DNA of 5,149 nucleotides from Planctomycetota bacterium. GTDB lineage: Bacteria; Planctomycetota; UBA8108. This document shows positions 1 through 5,149 of this stretch, in pieces. Every line of letters starts with the position of its first letter. Positions within the stretch are counted from its first letter, which is position 1. The stretch covers positions 36,134 to 41,282 of the forward strand of contig NZOA01000031.1 in the NCBI GenBank assembly GCA_002695115.1. Reading direction: 5' to 3'. The position numbers and the translations under genes are program-made. The notes beneath the pieces are model-generated. The model saw only the letters and a list, made by a program, of their open reading frames with translations. It ran no database searches and was not told where the DNA came from.

Positions 1-483
1 TGGCCTACCCTCGGCGAAGTGCGCGGCCGGGCGATGTTCATGCTGCTGGACCGGGGGCGCCAGAGGGATGCCTACCTGCGCGGGGGCAAGGGGCCGGGAG
101 CGCTTGATGGCCGGGTGCTGTTCGTCCACGCCAACCCGGTTGACTTTGACGAGCCCTTCGCCGCGGTGGCGAAGATCGACGACCCATCCAGCGCTCACAT
201 CGCTGCCGCCCTGGAGAAGGGGATTATCGTCGGGAGCAACGTCGGCTCGGCTCTACTCTCCGATGAGCGCAACATCCAGAAGCTGCAGGCGGGTCTTCGC
301 AACGGCGTCCACCTCCTGACCGGAGACTATCCCGCTCCCGTCAAGGGCAGGACCTATTGGTTCGACATGCCCGGTGGGAGCCCGTCGCGCTGCAATCCCA
401 TCACGGCGCCCGCGGGCTGCGCGAGCACAGATGTGGAGGCTCCCGGCATTCTGCGCGGGAGAACTCGGCCGGCGGGCGGCTGA
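1..483 (+). CDS. Ca2+-dependent phosphoinositide phospholipase C-like protein, C-terminal part (5' end outside window)
   Basis: The reading frame is open from the first base and gives 160 residues, so the gene starts upstream of the window; the GTG at 19 and ATG at 34 are internal codons. The fragment starts WPTLGEVRGRAMFMLLD, the usual wording of the second half of the bacterial Ca2+-dependent PI-PLC-C1 family (a TIM-barrel phosphodiesterase). It continues with a strand reading GRVLFVHANP, then GVHLLTGDYPAP, and closes with DMPGGSPSRCNPITAPAGC, the family's C-terminal signature with its two cysteines. About 20 low-complexity residues follow. Known members cleave phosphatidylinositol or related phosphodiesters and are secreted; the N-terminal catalytic histidine and any signal peptide would lie outside the window, so activity and location are inferred. 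It converges on msrA with 9 bp between stop codons. The family call is fairly firm, the substrate is not. Confidence 0.75.
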   Translation, partial: WPTLGEVRGRAMFMLLDRGRQRDAYLRGGKGPGALDGRVLFVHANPVDFDEPFAAVAKIDDPSSAHIAAALEKGIIVGSNVGSALLSDERNIQKLQAGLRNGVHLLTGDYPAPVKGRTYWFDMPGGSPSRCNPITAPAGCASTDVEAPGILRGRTRPAGG

Positions 484-492
484 GCAGGGAGC

Positions 493-1176
493 TTATTTTT
501 CGAGGCCGAGCTTGTCGAGCTTCGGGGTGATGACGAACTGGCAGTAGGGCGCGGCTTTGTTGTTGCGGTAGTAGTCCTGGTGGTACTCCTCCGCGGGGTA
601 AAATTTTTCGAGCCCGGCGATCTCCGTAACGATCGGACTGTGGAAGACCCCCTTCTCGTTTTTTTCCTTCTTTGATTTTTCGGCGATCGCGCGCTGTTTT
701 TCGGAGTGGAAGAATATTGCCGAGCGGTATTGGGTGCCGACGTCGTTACCCTGGCGGTTGAGGGTCGTCGGATCGTGGAGCGTCCAGAAATGTTCGAGTA
801 CCGCTGAAAAATCGATGATTTTCGGATCGAAAGTGACCTGCACGACCTCCGCATGCCCGGTCAAGCCGGTGCAGATCTGCTCATAGGTCGGATTCTCGAT
901 GGTTCCGCCCATGTAGCCCGAGGTCACGTCGCTGATCCCCTCGATCTGCTCGAGGACAGCCTCTATGCACCAGAAGCAGCCGGCTCCAAGGGTGGCAGTC
1001 TCTCTCGACGAGCTCTCCCTGGCTTGCGTGGTTTCTTTCTCGCTGGACTCCGGTAGCTCAGTTTTCTTCATTGTTTTTCCATCCAGGCTCGGATTCACCC
1101 GATCGCTGCAGGCGGTAAGGGACGCCGCCAGGACAGCCAGGCTGAGCAGATACATTGTCGCTGAAAATATTTTCAT
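493..1176 (-). CDS. msrA: Peptide-methionine (S)-S-oxide reductase MsrA, predicted lipoprotein
   Basis: MsrA reduces the S-epimer of methionine sulfoxide, free or in proteins, repairing oxidative damage. The 227-residue product has a hydrophobic N-terminus with a lipobox LTAC at residues 20-23, so it is probably lipidated at Cys23 and anchored facing the periplasm. A Ser/Glu/Lys/Thr-rich linker (about 24-60) precedes the catalytic domain. The active-site motif GAGCFWC has the nucleophile Cys67 and a second cysteine, Cys70; GHAEVVQV supplies the conserved Glu110; QGNDVGTQYRS (142-152) and AEEYHQDYY (195-203) are family blocks. Cys212 in APYCQFVITPKL is the likely resolving cysteine. The catalytic domain is complete. 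The ATG at 1176 is preferred because it includes the positive residue before the hydrophobic stretch and an in-frame stop lies just upstream (1201-1203); no good Shine-Dalgarno is visible. An inner ATG at 1155 is possible. No msrB is adjacent. Family identity is very secure. Confidence 0.95.
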   Translation of the reverse strand: MKIFSATMYLLSLAVLAASLTACSDRVNPSLDGKTMKKTELPESSEKETTQARESSSRETATLGAGCFWCIEAVLEQIEGISDVTSGYMGGTIENPTYEQICTGLTGHAEVVQVTFDPKIIDFSAVLEHFWTLHDPTTLNRQGNDVGTQYRSAIFFHSEKQRAIAEKSKKEKNEKGVFHSPIVTEIAGLEKFYPAEEYHQDYYRNNKAAPYCQFVITPKLDKLGLEK

Positions 1177-1292
1177 GGAGCACTTTGTCGAGTGAAGGTT
1201 TCAGTTAAGGTACTAAAAGAGCGCTATTTTACCCGTTTTTTCCAGCACTCGTGGGGTTTTGTTGCTGATCGATCGGGCTCATCAATCCCTTC

Positions 1293-1320
1293 GCCGGGAT
1301 GTTTCCGGCAACGGGTTTTT
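1293..1320 (+). other. Short GC-rich hairpin followed by a T run
   Basis: Bases 1293-1299 (GCCGGGA) can pair with 1303-1309 (TTCCGGC-type arm) to give a 7-bp stem, one pair being G-T, around a 3-base loop. Six bases later comes a run of five T (1316-1320). This resembles a weak intrinsic terminator reading rightwards, but no plus-strand gene ends nearby, and the T run overlaps the -35 box of the next promoter. It could equally be an operator or chance. Confidence 0.25.
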
Positions 1321-1347
1321 GAAATGCGGGGAAGGTTATAATATATT
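1319..1347 (+). promoter_or_regulatory. Predicted sigma70-type promoter of the DUF1501 gene
   Basis: A -35 box TTGAAA (1319-1324, five of six consensus bases) and a -10 box TATATT (1342-1347, five of six) are separated by exactly 17 bp. A perfect TATAAT also overlaps at 1337-1342 but lacks a good -35 at normal spacing. Transcription would begin near 1354, leaving a leader of roughly 75 bases before the ATG at 1431. The AT-rich box stands out in otherwise GC-rich DNA. Confidence 0.6.
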
Positions 1348-1415
1348 GGACCGCTCGAAGAGTAGCTTGTTCGTACCTGGCTATACTCGCTACAGAGATG
1401 TTCGAATCGAGAAGC

Positions 1416-1422
1416 AGGGGAG
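1416..1422 (+). promoter_or_regulatory. Ribosome binding site that fixes the DUF1501 start
   Basis: AGGGGAG lies 8 bases before the ATG at 1431. The in-frame ATG at 1398 has only a poor purine stretch before it and would add 11 residues ahead of the usual MLTILGG opening, so 1431 is the better start. Confidence 0.7.
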
Positions 1423-1430
1423 CGCAATCC

Positions 1431-2810
1431 ATGCTGACAATCCTGGGTGGAACTGATTCGAGGAAGAACCGGCATTGCGATGGGGTTTCGCGGCGCGGGT
1501 TCCTGAAGGCGGGTGGAATGGCGCTTGGGGGACTCTCGCTGGCGCAGCTCCTCAAGGTGGAGGCGCTGGCCGGTACCGGGAGCTCTCACAAGGCGGTCAT
1601 CAACATCTACCTTCCCGGCGGTCCCTCGCACATCGACCTCTGGGATCTCAAACCGGACGCGCCGCGCGAGGTGCGAGGTGAATTTCGCCCTGTCAAGACG
1701 AACGTTCCAGGCGTGGAAATCTGCGAGCTCTTTCCGCGCCTGGCGAAGATAGCCGACAAGTTTTCCATCATCCGCTCCATCGTCGGAGCCGAGGGAAGCC
1801 ACGATGGGTACCAGTGTATGACCGGGCGGGCTCATAAGGAGCAGCCGCCGGTCGGGGGCTGGCCCGCGCTGGGAGCCTGGGTTTCCAAGGTCCAGGGCCC
1901 GGCCGCTCCCGGTGTGCCGCCGCATCTGTCCCTGATGTACTCGACGGGCAACAGGACCTGGGGCGAGCCCGGTACTGGAGGATTCATCGGCGCCGCCCAT
2001 TCGCCTATCGGGCTGGTCGCGCGCAAGGGGCAGAACTCGGGTCCGGCCGTGGATATGGTGCTCAAGGACATGCCCCTGGAGCGCTTGCGCGACAGGGAGC
2101 GGCTGCGCCGCAGCCTCGATGTCTTTCGGAGTTCGACGGACCGCAAGGGGGTCATGGATGGGCTGGATCATTACAACCTCGAGGCCTTCAACATCCTTAC
2201 CTCTTCGGGCCTGGCCGAGGCCCTCGATCTTTCGAAAGAAGATCCCGAGCTCGTTAAACGTTACGGCGAGAACGATTCCAAGTACCAGCGTGATGGCGCT
2301 CCCAAGATGATCCGCAACTTCCTCATCGCCCGGCGCCTGGTGGAGGCCGGGGCGCGTGTGGTCTCCCTGAACTACAGTCGCTGGGACTGGCATGGAGGAG
2401 ATGGGATGAATTTCCCCCGCTCCCGCCAGGAATTTCCGTTGCTGGACCAGGGACTCTCCGCCCTGATCACTGATCTGCACGAGCGCGGCCTCGACAAGGA
2501 TGTCTCGGTCGTGGTCTGGGGCGAGTTCGGCAGGACGCCGAAGATTAACAAGAAGAACAGCCGTGACCACTGGCCGCAGGTCTCCTGCGCTCTCGTAGCT
2601 GGAGGAGGAATGCGCAATGGCCAGGTCATCGGGGCTACCAACAGCCTCGGCGAATACGCCAAGGATAGGCCGGTCACCTTCCAGGAGGTGTTCGCGACGC
2701 TCTACCACAACCTGGGTATCAACGTCCAGACGGCGACCGTCACCGACAATAGCGGCCGTCCACATTACCTCGTCGATTCAGGGGTTGAGCCGATCAGGGA
2801 GCTGATCTGA
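1431..2810 (+). CDS. DUF1501 family protein with twin-arginine signal
   Basis: The 459-residue product belongs to DUF1501 (PF07394), related to the sulfatase/alkaline phosphatase superfamily and greatly expanded in Planctomycetota; no enzymatic reaction is established that I can name. The N-terminus MLTILGG is followed by a Tat motif SRRGFLK (20-26), a hydrophobic stretch, and an ALA site at 45-47, so folded export is predicted. Family blocks run in order: LPGGPSHIDLWD (61-72, with His67 and Asp69 as likely metal ligands), RSIVGAEGSHDGY (115-127), NYSRWDWHGG (314-323), VVWGEFGRTPKIN (361-373), SRDHWP (377-382), GGGMRNGQVIGATN (391-404) and the ending PIRELI. Length and motifs are those of an intact member. 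In planctomycetes such genes often follow a DUF1549/DUF1553 cytochrome-like gene; here none does, and this copy has its own promoter. It converges on the FAD oxidoreductase gene with 15 bp between. Family is very secure, function unknown. Confidence 0.93.
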   Translation: MLTILGGTDSRKNRHCDGVSRRGFLKAGGMALGGLSLAQLLKVEALAGTGSSHKAVINIYLPGGPSHIDLWDLKPDAPREVRGEFRPVKTNVPGVEICELFPRLAKIADKFSIIRSIVGAEGSHDGYQCMTGRAHKEQPPVGGWPALGAWVSKVQGPAAPGVPPHLSLMYSTGNRTWGEPGTGGFIGAAHSPIGLVARKGQNSGPAVDMVLKDMPLERLRDRERLRRSLDVFRSSTDRKGVMDGLDHYNLEAFNILTSSGLAEALDLSKEDPELVKRYGENDSKYQRDGAPKMIRNFLIARRLVEAGARVVSLNYSRWDWHGGDGMNFPRSRQEFPLLDQGLSALITDLHERGLDKDVSVVVWGEFGRTPKINKKNSRDHWPQVSCALVAGGGMRNGQVIGATNSLGEYAKDRPVTFQEVFATLYHNLGINVQTATVTDNSGRPHYLVDSGVEPIRELI

Positions 2811-2825
2811 GAGCCCGGGAGCTCT
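2810..2825. terminator. Possible weak bidirectional terminator hairpin
   Basis: AGAGC (2810-2814) pairs with GCTCT (2821-2825) around a 6-base GC-rich loop, exactly in the gap between two convergent genes and touching the DUF1501 stop codon. The stem is only 5 bp and no strong T run follows on either side, so the position is more persuasive than the structure. Confidence 0.25.
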
Positions 2826-4064
2826 TCAACTCTCTGTCTTGATCGAATAGTGGCCCGAATAGCGTTTGCGGCAGCGTGCCTTGATGTCCTCACGGCTCCT
2901 GAGGCCCGGGTCGTCGTCGAAGCGGTCCGCCCGCAGGTGTTTCACGCCCGGACCGAATTTCCCATCGCAGACCAGGTCGGCGAGCAGGATTCCCATCGAG
3001 GTGCTTTGGAATACCCCTCTACCGTTGAACCCGGTGCAGTGGTAGAGCCCTTGGAGCTCGCGCACCGGGCCGCAGAGGGCGTGTCCATCTGGCGTGAAGG
3101 TCATGATTCCGGTCGTCACGGTCATCGGGGTGCGTCCGTCGATGAAGGTAAATCGTCTCGAGGCGCAGTCGATGAGCGTCGCGACCTGCAGGCTGTCACG
3201 GGGAGAGCTCATCTGGGACATCTCAAAATCGGCAGGGAAAGTCTCCATGTCGTATTCGGTGGGAAGCTCTTCGTAGGTTCCCACCAGCAGCCCCCCGGCC
3301 TCGGGGCGTGAGTAGATGCGGTTCTTCCGATCGCGCAGGGCGGCGTCCGTGGTAGCGATGGGGACATCGGGCAGGGGCCTCGTCACGAGGTAGGCGTGCC
3401 CCATCGCGGCTGTGGCCATGGGAGTGGAGGTGAGCCCCGCCAGCAGGTACGACCAGGGACCAGCCGCGTTGATGACGACCGGGGCATGATGGTCGCCGTC
3501 CGGGGTGCTGACACCCTTGACCGCGCCGCCCTCAACGAGGAGATCTGTAACAGGGGACCCGGTGAGGAAGGTGGCTCCCTCGGCGCGGGCGAGCTCGACA
3601 TAGGAGCTCAGCAGCTCGCTGGGCTCGAGGTGCCCGTCGGTGGGGCAGTAGCAGAATTCGACCAGGTCATCGGAGCGCATGCAGGGCAGGAGCCGCCCGG
3701 CGAAGTCGGCGTTTACCAGGTCGATTTCAAAACCGATCTCCTTGCCCATCTTCACGAAGCTGCGGAGTTCCCCGGCGCGCTCCGGGTCGGAGGCGACATG
3801 CAGTGAGCCTGTCCCGGTGAAGATCTTTTTCTTCACCCGCTTCTCGATGTCCTTGACGACCTCGATACCCTTCATCAGGAGGCGTGTTTCATCGGGGCTC
3901 TCCCGGAGCTGGGCGCCGAGGCCCGCCGCACGGCCGGTGGAGCCCGAGCCGAGCAGGGCCCTCTCCAGCACAAGGACCCTTCTCCCGCGCAGTGACAACT
4001 GCATGGCCGCGCTGCAGCCGGCGGCCCCTCCTCCGATGATGATGATGTCCGCTGCCTGGCTCAT
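2826..4064 (-). CDS. FAD-dependent oxidoreductase of the DAO family (sarcosine/dimethylglycine dehydrogenase-like FAD domain)
   Basis: The 412-residue product is a DAO-type flavoenzyme (PF01266), a family that oxidises amines or amino acids such as sarcosine, dimethylglycine, glycine or D-amino acids. An N-terminal Rossmann strand reads ADIIIIGGGAAGCSAA with GxGxxG at 11-16 and Glu34 at the end of strand 2 for the FAD ribose. GSGSTGRAAGLGAQLR (39-54) is the flavin-contact loop; it has Gly44-Arg45 where covalent-FAD relatives such as dimethylglycine dehydrogenase have Trp-His, so FAD is probably non-covalent. CPTDGHLEPSELL (140-152), VINAAGPWS (197-205) and the C-terminal TPDGHALCGP and GLYHCTGFNGRGV (339-351) complete the fold. 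There is no C-terminal aminomethyltransferase domain and no signal peptide, so it is a cytoplasmic stand-alone oxidase or dehydrogenase. The ATG at 4064 is chosen: GAGGG (4078-4082) lies 13 bases upstream, while the in-frame GTG at 4076 has it only 1 base away. It follows the ThuA-like gene by 61 bp. Substrate unknown. Confidence 0.88.
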   Translation of the reverse strand: MSQAADIIIIGGGAAGCSAAMQLSLRGRRVLVLERALLGSGSTGRAAGLGAQLRESPDETRLLMKGIEVVKDIEKRVKKKIFTGTGSLHVASDPERAGELRSFVKMGKEIGFEIDLVNADFAGRLLPCMRSDDLVEFCYCPTDGHLEPSELLSSYVELARAEGATFLTGSPVTDLLVEGGAVKGVSTPDGDHHAPVVINAAGPWSYLLAGLTSTPMATAAMGHAYLVTRPLPDVPIATTDAALRDRKNRIYSRPEAGGLLVGTYEELPTEYDMETFPADFEMSQMSSPRDSLQVATLIDCASRRFTFIDGRTPMTVTTGIMTFTPDGHALCGPVRELQGLYHCTGFNGRGVFQSTSMGILLADLVCDGKFGPGVKHLRADRFDDDPGLRSREDIKARCRKRYSGHYSIKTES

Positions 4065-4125
4065 GAAACTGGTCACGCCCTCGTATTGGAATGCCGAAAG
4101 AACTGAGACGATCGCCGCGGGCGGG

Positions 4126-5064
4126 CTACTTCTTCAGTCCTCCGAGCCAGCGAGCGGCGTTCTCGACCACCTTCAGCATGGTCTTCTCATGGAATACCTT
4201 GTAGGTCTCGTGGCCGGGCCGGAAGTAGAAGACCTTGCCTTTATCGATGTTCCACACCGCCGCGCAGCGGAACCACTCACCGGTGGGCCAGCGCTCCTCG
4301 ATGATGACCTCGTCGGGGTCGGGCACATGGAAGGGCTCGTTGTACATCTCGGTATTGGGGATGGTGAAGCGTCGCGGTAAGCCCCGGGCGATGGGGTGGC
4401 CGGGCTTCAGGACATTGAGATGGCTCGGTTTTCCATCCGGCCGATAGCCCGGGAAGCAACAATTGGGAAGGTGAACGGTCACCACGGTTTTTCCACCGGG
4501 ATATTTGCGCGGATAAAATCGCGGTGTTGGCAGGGAGTTCTTTTTTGGCGTCGTGTAGCGGCGCGCGGGCGGGACGATCTTGAACTCGACCGTTTCTCCT
4601 TCCGGAGCGGGAAAGGCCTTCTTCGCGTTCTGCATGGTTCTATAGTTCATGGCCTCGACGAAGGGGGTGGCCCAGTGAGCCGAGTGCAAGGCGATGAACT
4701 GCAGCTTGCCCGCCTTGATCCTTTCCAGCACAGCTTTCCCCTTCGCGGGAGAGACCTCGCCCTTTCGGCCGTGCACCCACATGATCAGCACATCGGCCCG
4801 GTCGAGCAGGGTGTTTGACAGTCCCTGCTCGGGATCATTCAGGGCTACCGATTTGACCTCGAAGTCCTTGAAGCCTTCGAGGTGTTCGGCTATGTGATTT
4901 CCGAGGAAGTTCTTATAGGAAGATTTCTGGGAGGGTTGCTGCTCGTCCCAGACAAGAACGCGGATTTTCTTTCCGCCTTCCCGGGCGAAACAATTGGTGG
5001 CGACCTGGAGCAGGGCCAGGGAGATGAGCGTCAGGCAGAGGGCTGTTCGCTTCAGCATGTTCAT
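4126..5064 (-). CDS. Secreted ThuA-domain protein (trehalose utilisation-like)
   Basis: The 312-residue product has a Sec signal peptide (KR near the start, hydrophobic core about 8-23, likely cut after CFA at residue 27), so it acts in the periplasm or outside. The rest is one ThuA-like domain (PF06283, class I glutamine amidotransferase-like fold): IRVLVWDEQQP (34-44), ADVLIMWVHGR (90-100), LQFIALHSAHW (121-131), KYPGGKTVVTVHLPNCCFPGYR (187-208), HPIARGLP (223-230), TEMYNEPFHVPDPDEV (238-253) and KVFYFRPGHETY (277-288). The vicinal cysteines 202-203 and histidines 127, 130 and 285 are conserved-looking. Rhizobial ThuA takes part in trehalose catabolism by sugar oxidation; this long secreted subtype is only distantly similar, so the trehalose link is inference. 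AGGAG precedes the start by 4 bases; the second ATG at 5058 is 10 bases from it and would also keep the signal peptide. It probably leads a two-gene unit with the FAD oxidoreductase. Domain secure, substrate unknown. Confidence 0.9.
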   Translation of the reverse strand: MNMLKRTALCLTLISLALLQVATNCFAREGGKKIRVLVWDEQQPSQKSSYKNFLGNHIAEHLEGFKDFEVKSVALNDPEQGLSNTLLDRADVLIMWVHGRKGEVSPAKGKAVLERIKAGKLQFIALHSAHWATPFVEAMNYRTMQNAKKAFPAPEGETVEFKIVPPARRYTTPKKNSLPTPRFYPRKYPGGKTVVTVHLPNCCFPGYRPDGKPSHLNVLKPGHPIARGLPRRFTIPNTEMYNEPFHVPDPDEVIIEERWPTGEWFRCAAVWNIDKGKVFYFRPGHETYKVFHEKTMLKVVENAARWLGGLKK

Positions 5065-5068
5065 TTCA

Positions 5069-5073
5069 CTCCT
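5069..5073 (-). promoter_or_regulatory. Ribosome binding site of the ThuA-like gene
   Basis: AGGAG on the minus strand sits 4 bases before the ATG at 5064 and 10 bases before the in-frame ATG at 5058. It supports translation starting here but does not decide between the two; they differ by two residues. Confidence 0.55.
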
Positions 5074-5112
5074 GTCGTATCCGGTTTATTTCAGAACTGG
5101 ACTCACCTCAGG

Positions 5113-5141
5113 AGCATATTCACTCCAGCGGTGGTTCACAA
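5113..5141 (-). promoter_or_regulatory. Possible promoter of the ThuA-like / FAD oxidoreductase unit
   Basis: On the minus strand TTGTGA (5136-5141) and TATGCT (5113-5118) are 17 bp apart, each matching four of six sigma70 consensus bases. It lies about 50 bp before the start codon. The match is modest and the window ends just upstream, so the real promoter may lie outside. Confidence 0.3.
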
Positions 5142-5149
5142 GCCGGGGG

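Larger units (their letters stand above)
1177..1430. other. Divergent intergenic region between msrA and the DUF1501 gene
   Basis: This 254-bp stretch is more AT-rich than the genes around it and holds no convincing coding sequence. On the plus strand it carries the promoter and ribosome binding site of the DUF1501 gene and a small hairpin just upstream of the promoter. The msrA side (1177-1260) must hold the msrA promoter; the best -10-like hexamer on the minus strand is TAAAAT around 1226-1231, but I find no matching -35 at a normal distance, so no msrA promoter is called. Confidence 0.6.

Noticed and set aside
1398..1430. Upstream ATG as the start of the DUF1501 protein
   Set aside because: It lacks a good ribosome binding site and would place 11 extra residues before the typical MLTILGG opening, whereas the ATG at 1431 has AGGGGAG at ideal spacing.
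1224..2765. A 513-codon open frame on the minus strand opposite the DUF1501 gene
   Set aside because: Its translation has no recognisable family, is rich in Arg, Pro, Gly and His as antisense frames in GC-rich genes are, and it lies wholly against a gene with unmistakable DUF1501 motifs.
4035..4047. GAT/ATG-type trinucleotide run resembling a microsatellite
   Set aside because: It is the codon run for the consecutive isoleucines of the first Rossmann strand in the FAD oxidoreductase.
4065..4125. Possible terminator or separate promoter between the ThuA-like and FAD oxidoreductase genes
   Set aside because: Only short GC-rich self-complementary bits (around 4110-4125) are present, with no T run in the direction of transcription and no convincing promoter boxes.
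3679..4380. A 233-codon plus-strand frame opposite the FAD oxidoreductase and ThuA-like genes
   Set aside because: It spans the gap between two secure minus-strand genes, has Arg/Ser/Pro/Ala-rich shadow composition and no ribosome binding site that I can see.
4990..4992. Cys25 of the ThuA-like protein as a lipoprotein attachment site
   Set aside because: The preceding residues ATN do not make a proper lipobox (Asn at -1), while a normal Sec cleavage after CFA fits well.

Overview
The window looks like ordinary chromosome from a GC-rich, Gram-negative environmental bacterium, most likely of the Planctomycetota or a close PVC-type relative. The main clue is the DUF1501 protein: it opens with MLTILGG, has a twin-arginine SRRGFLK signal and ends in PIRELI, a form very common in planctomycetes. 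A secreted ThuA-domain protein of the subtype frequent in Planctomycetota and Verrucomicrobiota fits the same picture. Assignment rests on protein features alone; no rRNA or marker gene is present.

Layout, left to right. (1) Bases 1-483, plus strand: the C-terminal 160 residues of a Ca2+-dependent phosphoinositide phospholipase C-like protein, cut by the window edge. (2) Bases 493-1176, minus strand: a predicted lipoprotein MsrA methionine sulfoxide reductase, convergent with (1) and separated by 9 bp. (3) Bases 1177-1430: a 254-bp divergent intergenic region with a convincing sigma70-type promoter (TTGAAA-17-TATATT) and a clear ribosome binding site for the next gene, plus a small hairpin. 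(4) Bases 1431-2810, plus strand: the exported DUF1501 protein. (5) Bases 2826-4064, minus strand: a DAO-type FAD-dependent oxidoreductase, convergent with (4) across 15 bp. (6) Bases 4126-5064, minus strand: a secreted ThuA-like protein lying 61 bp upstream of (5), so 6 then 5 probably form a two-gene unit. (7) Bases 5065-5149: the leader of that unit, with a possible promoter.

How they work together: only the ThuA-like protein and the FAD oxidoreductase have an arrangement that suggests joint function, possibly oxidative breakdown of a sugar derivative or an amine, but the substrate cannot be read from sequence. Four of the five proteins either act in the envelope or are exported by prediction (the phospholipase by family habit, MsrA, DUF1501 and ThuA by visible signals). 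I see no tRNA, rRNA, CRISPR array, mobile element or long repeat, and no evidence of a new multi-gene system. The five genes cover nearly all the sequence, and the long antisense reading frames look like GC-rich shadows.
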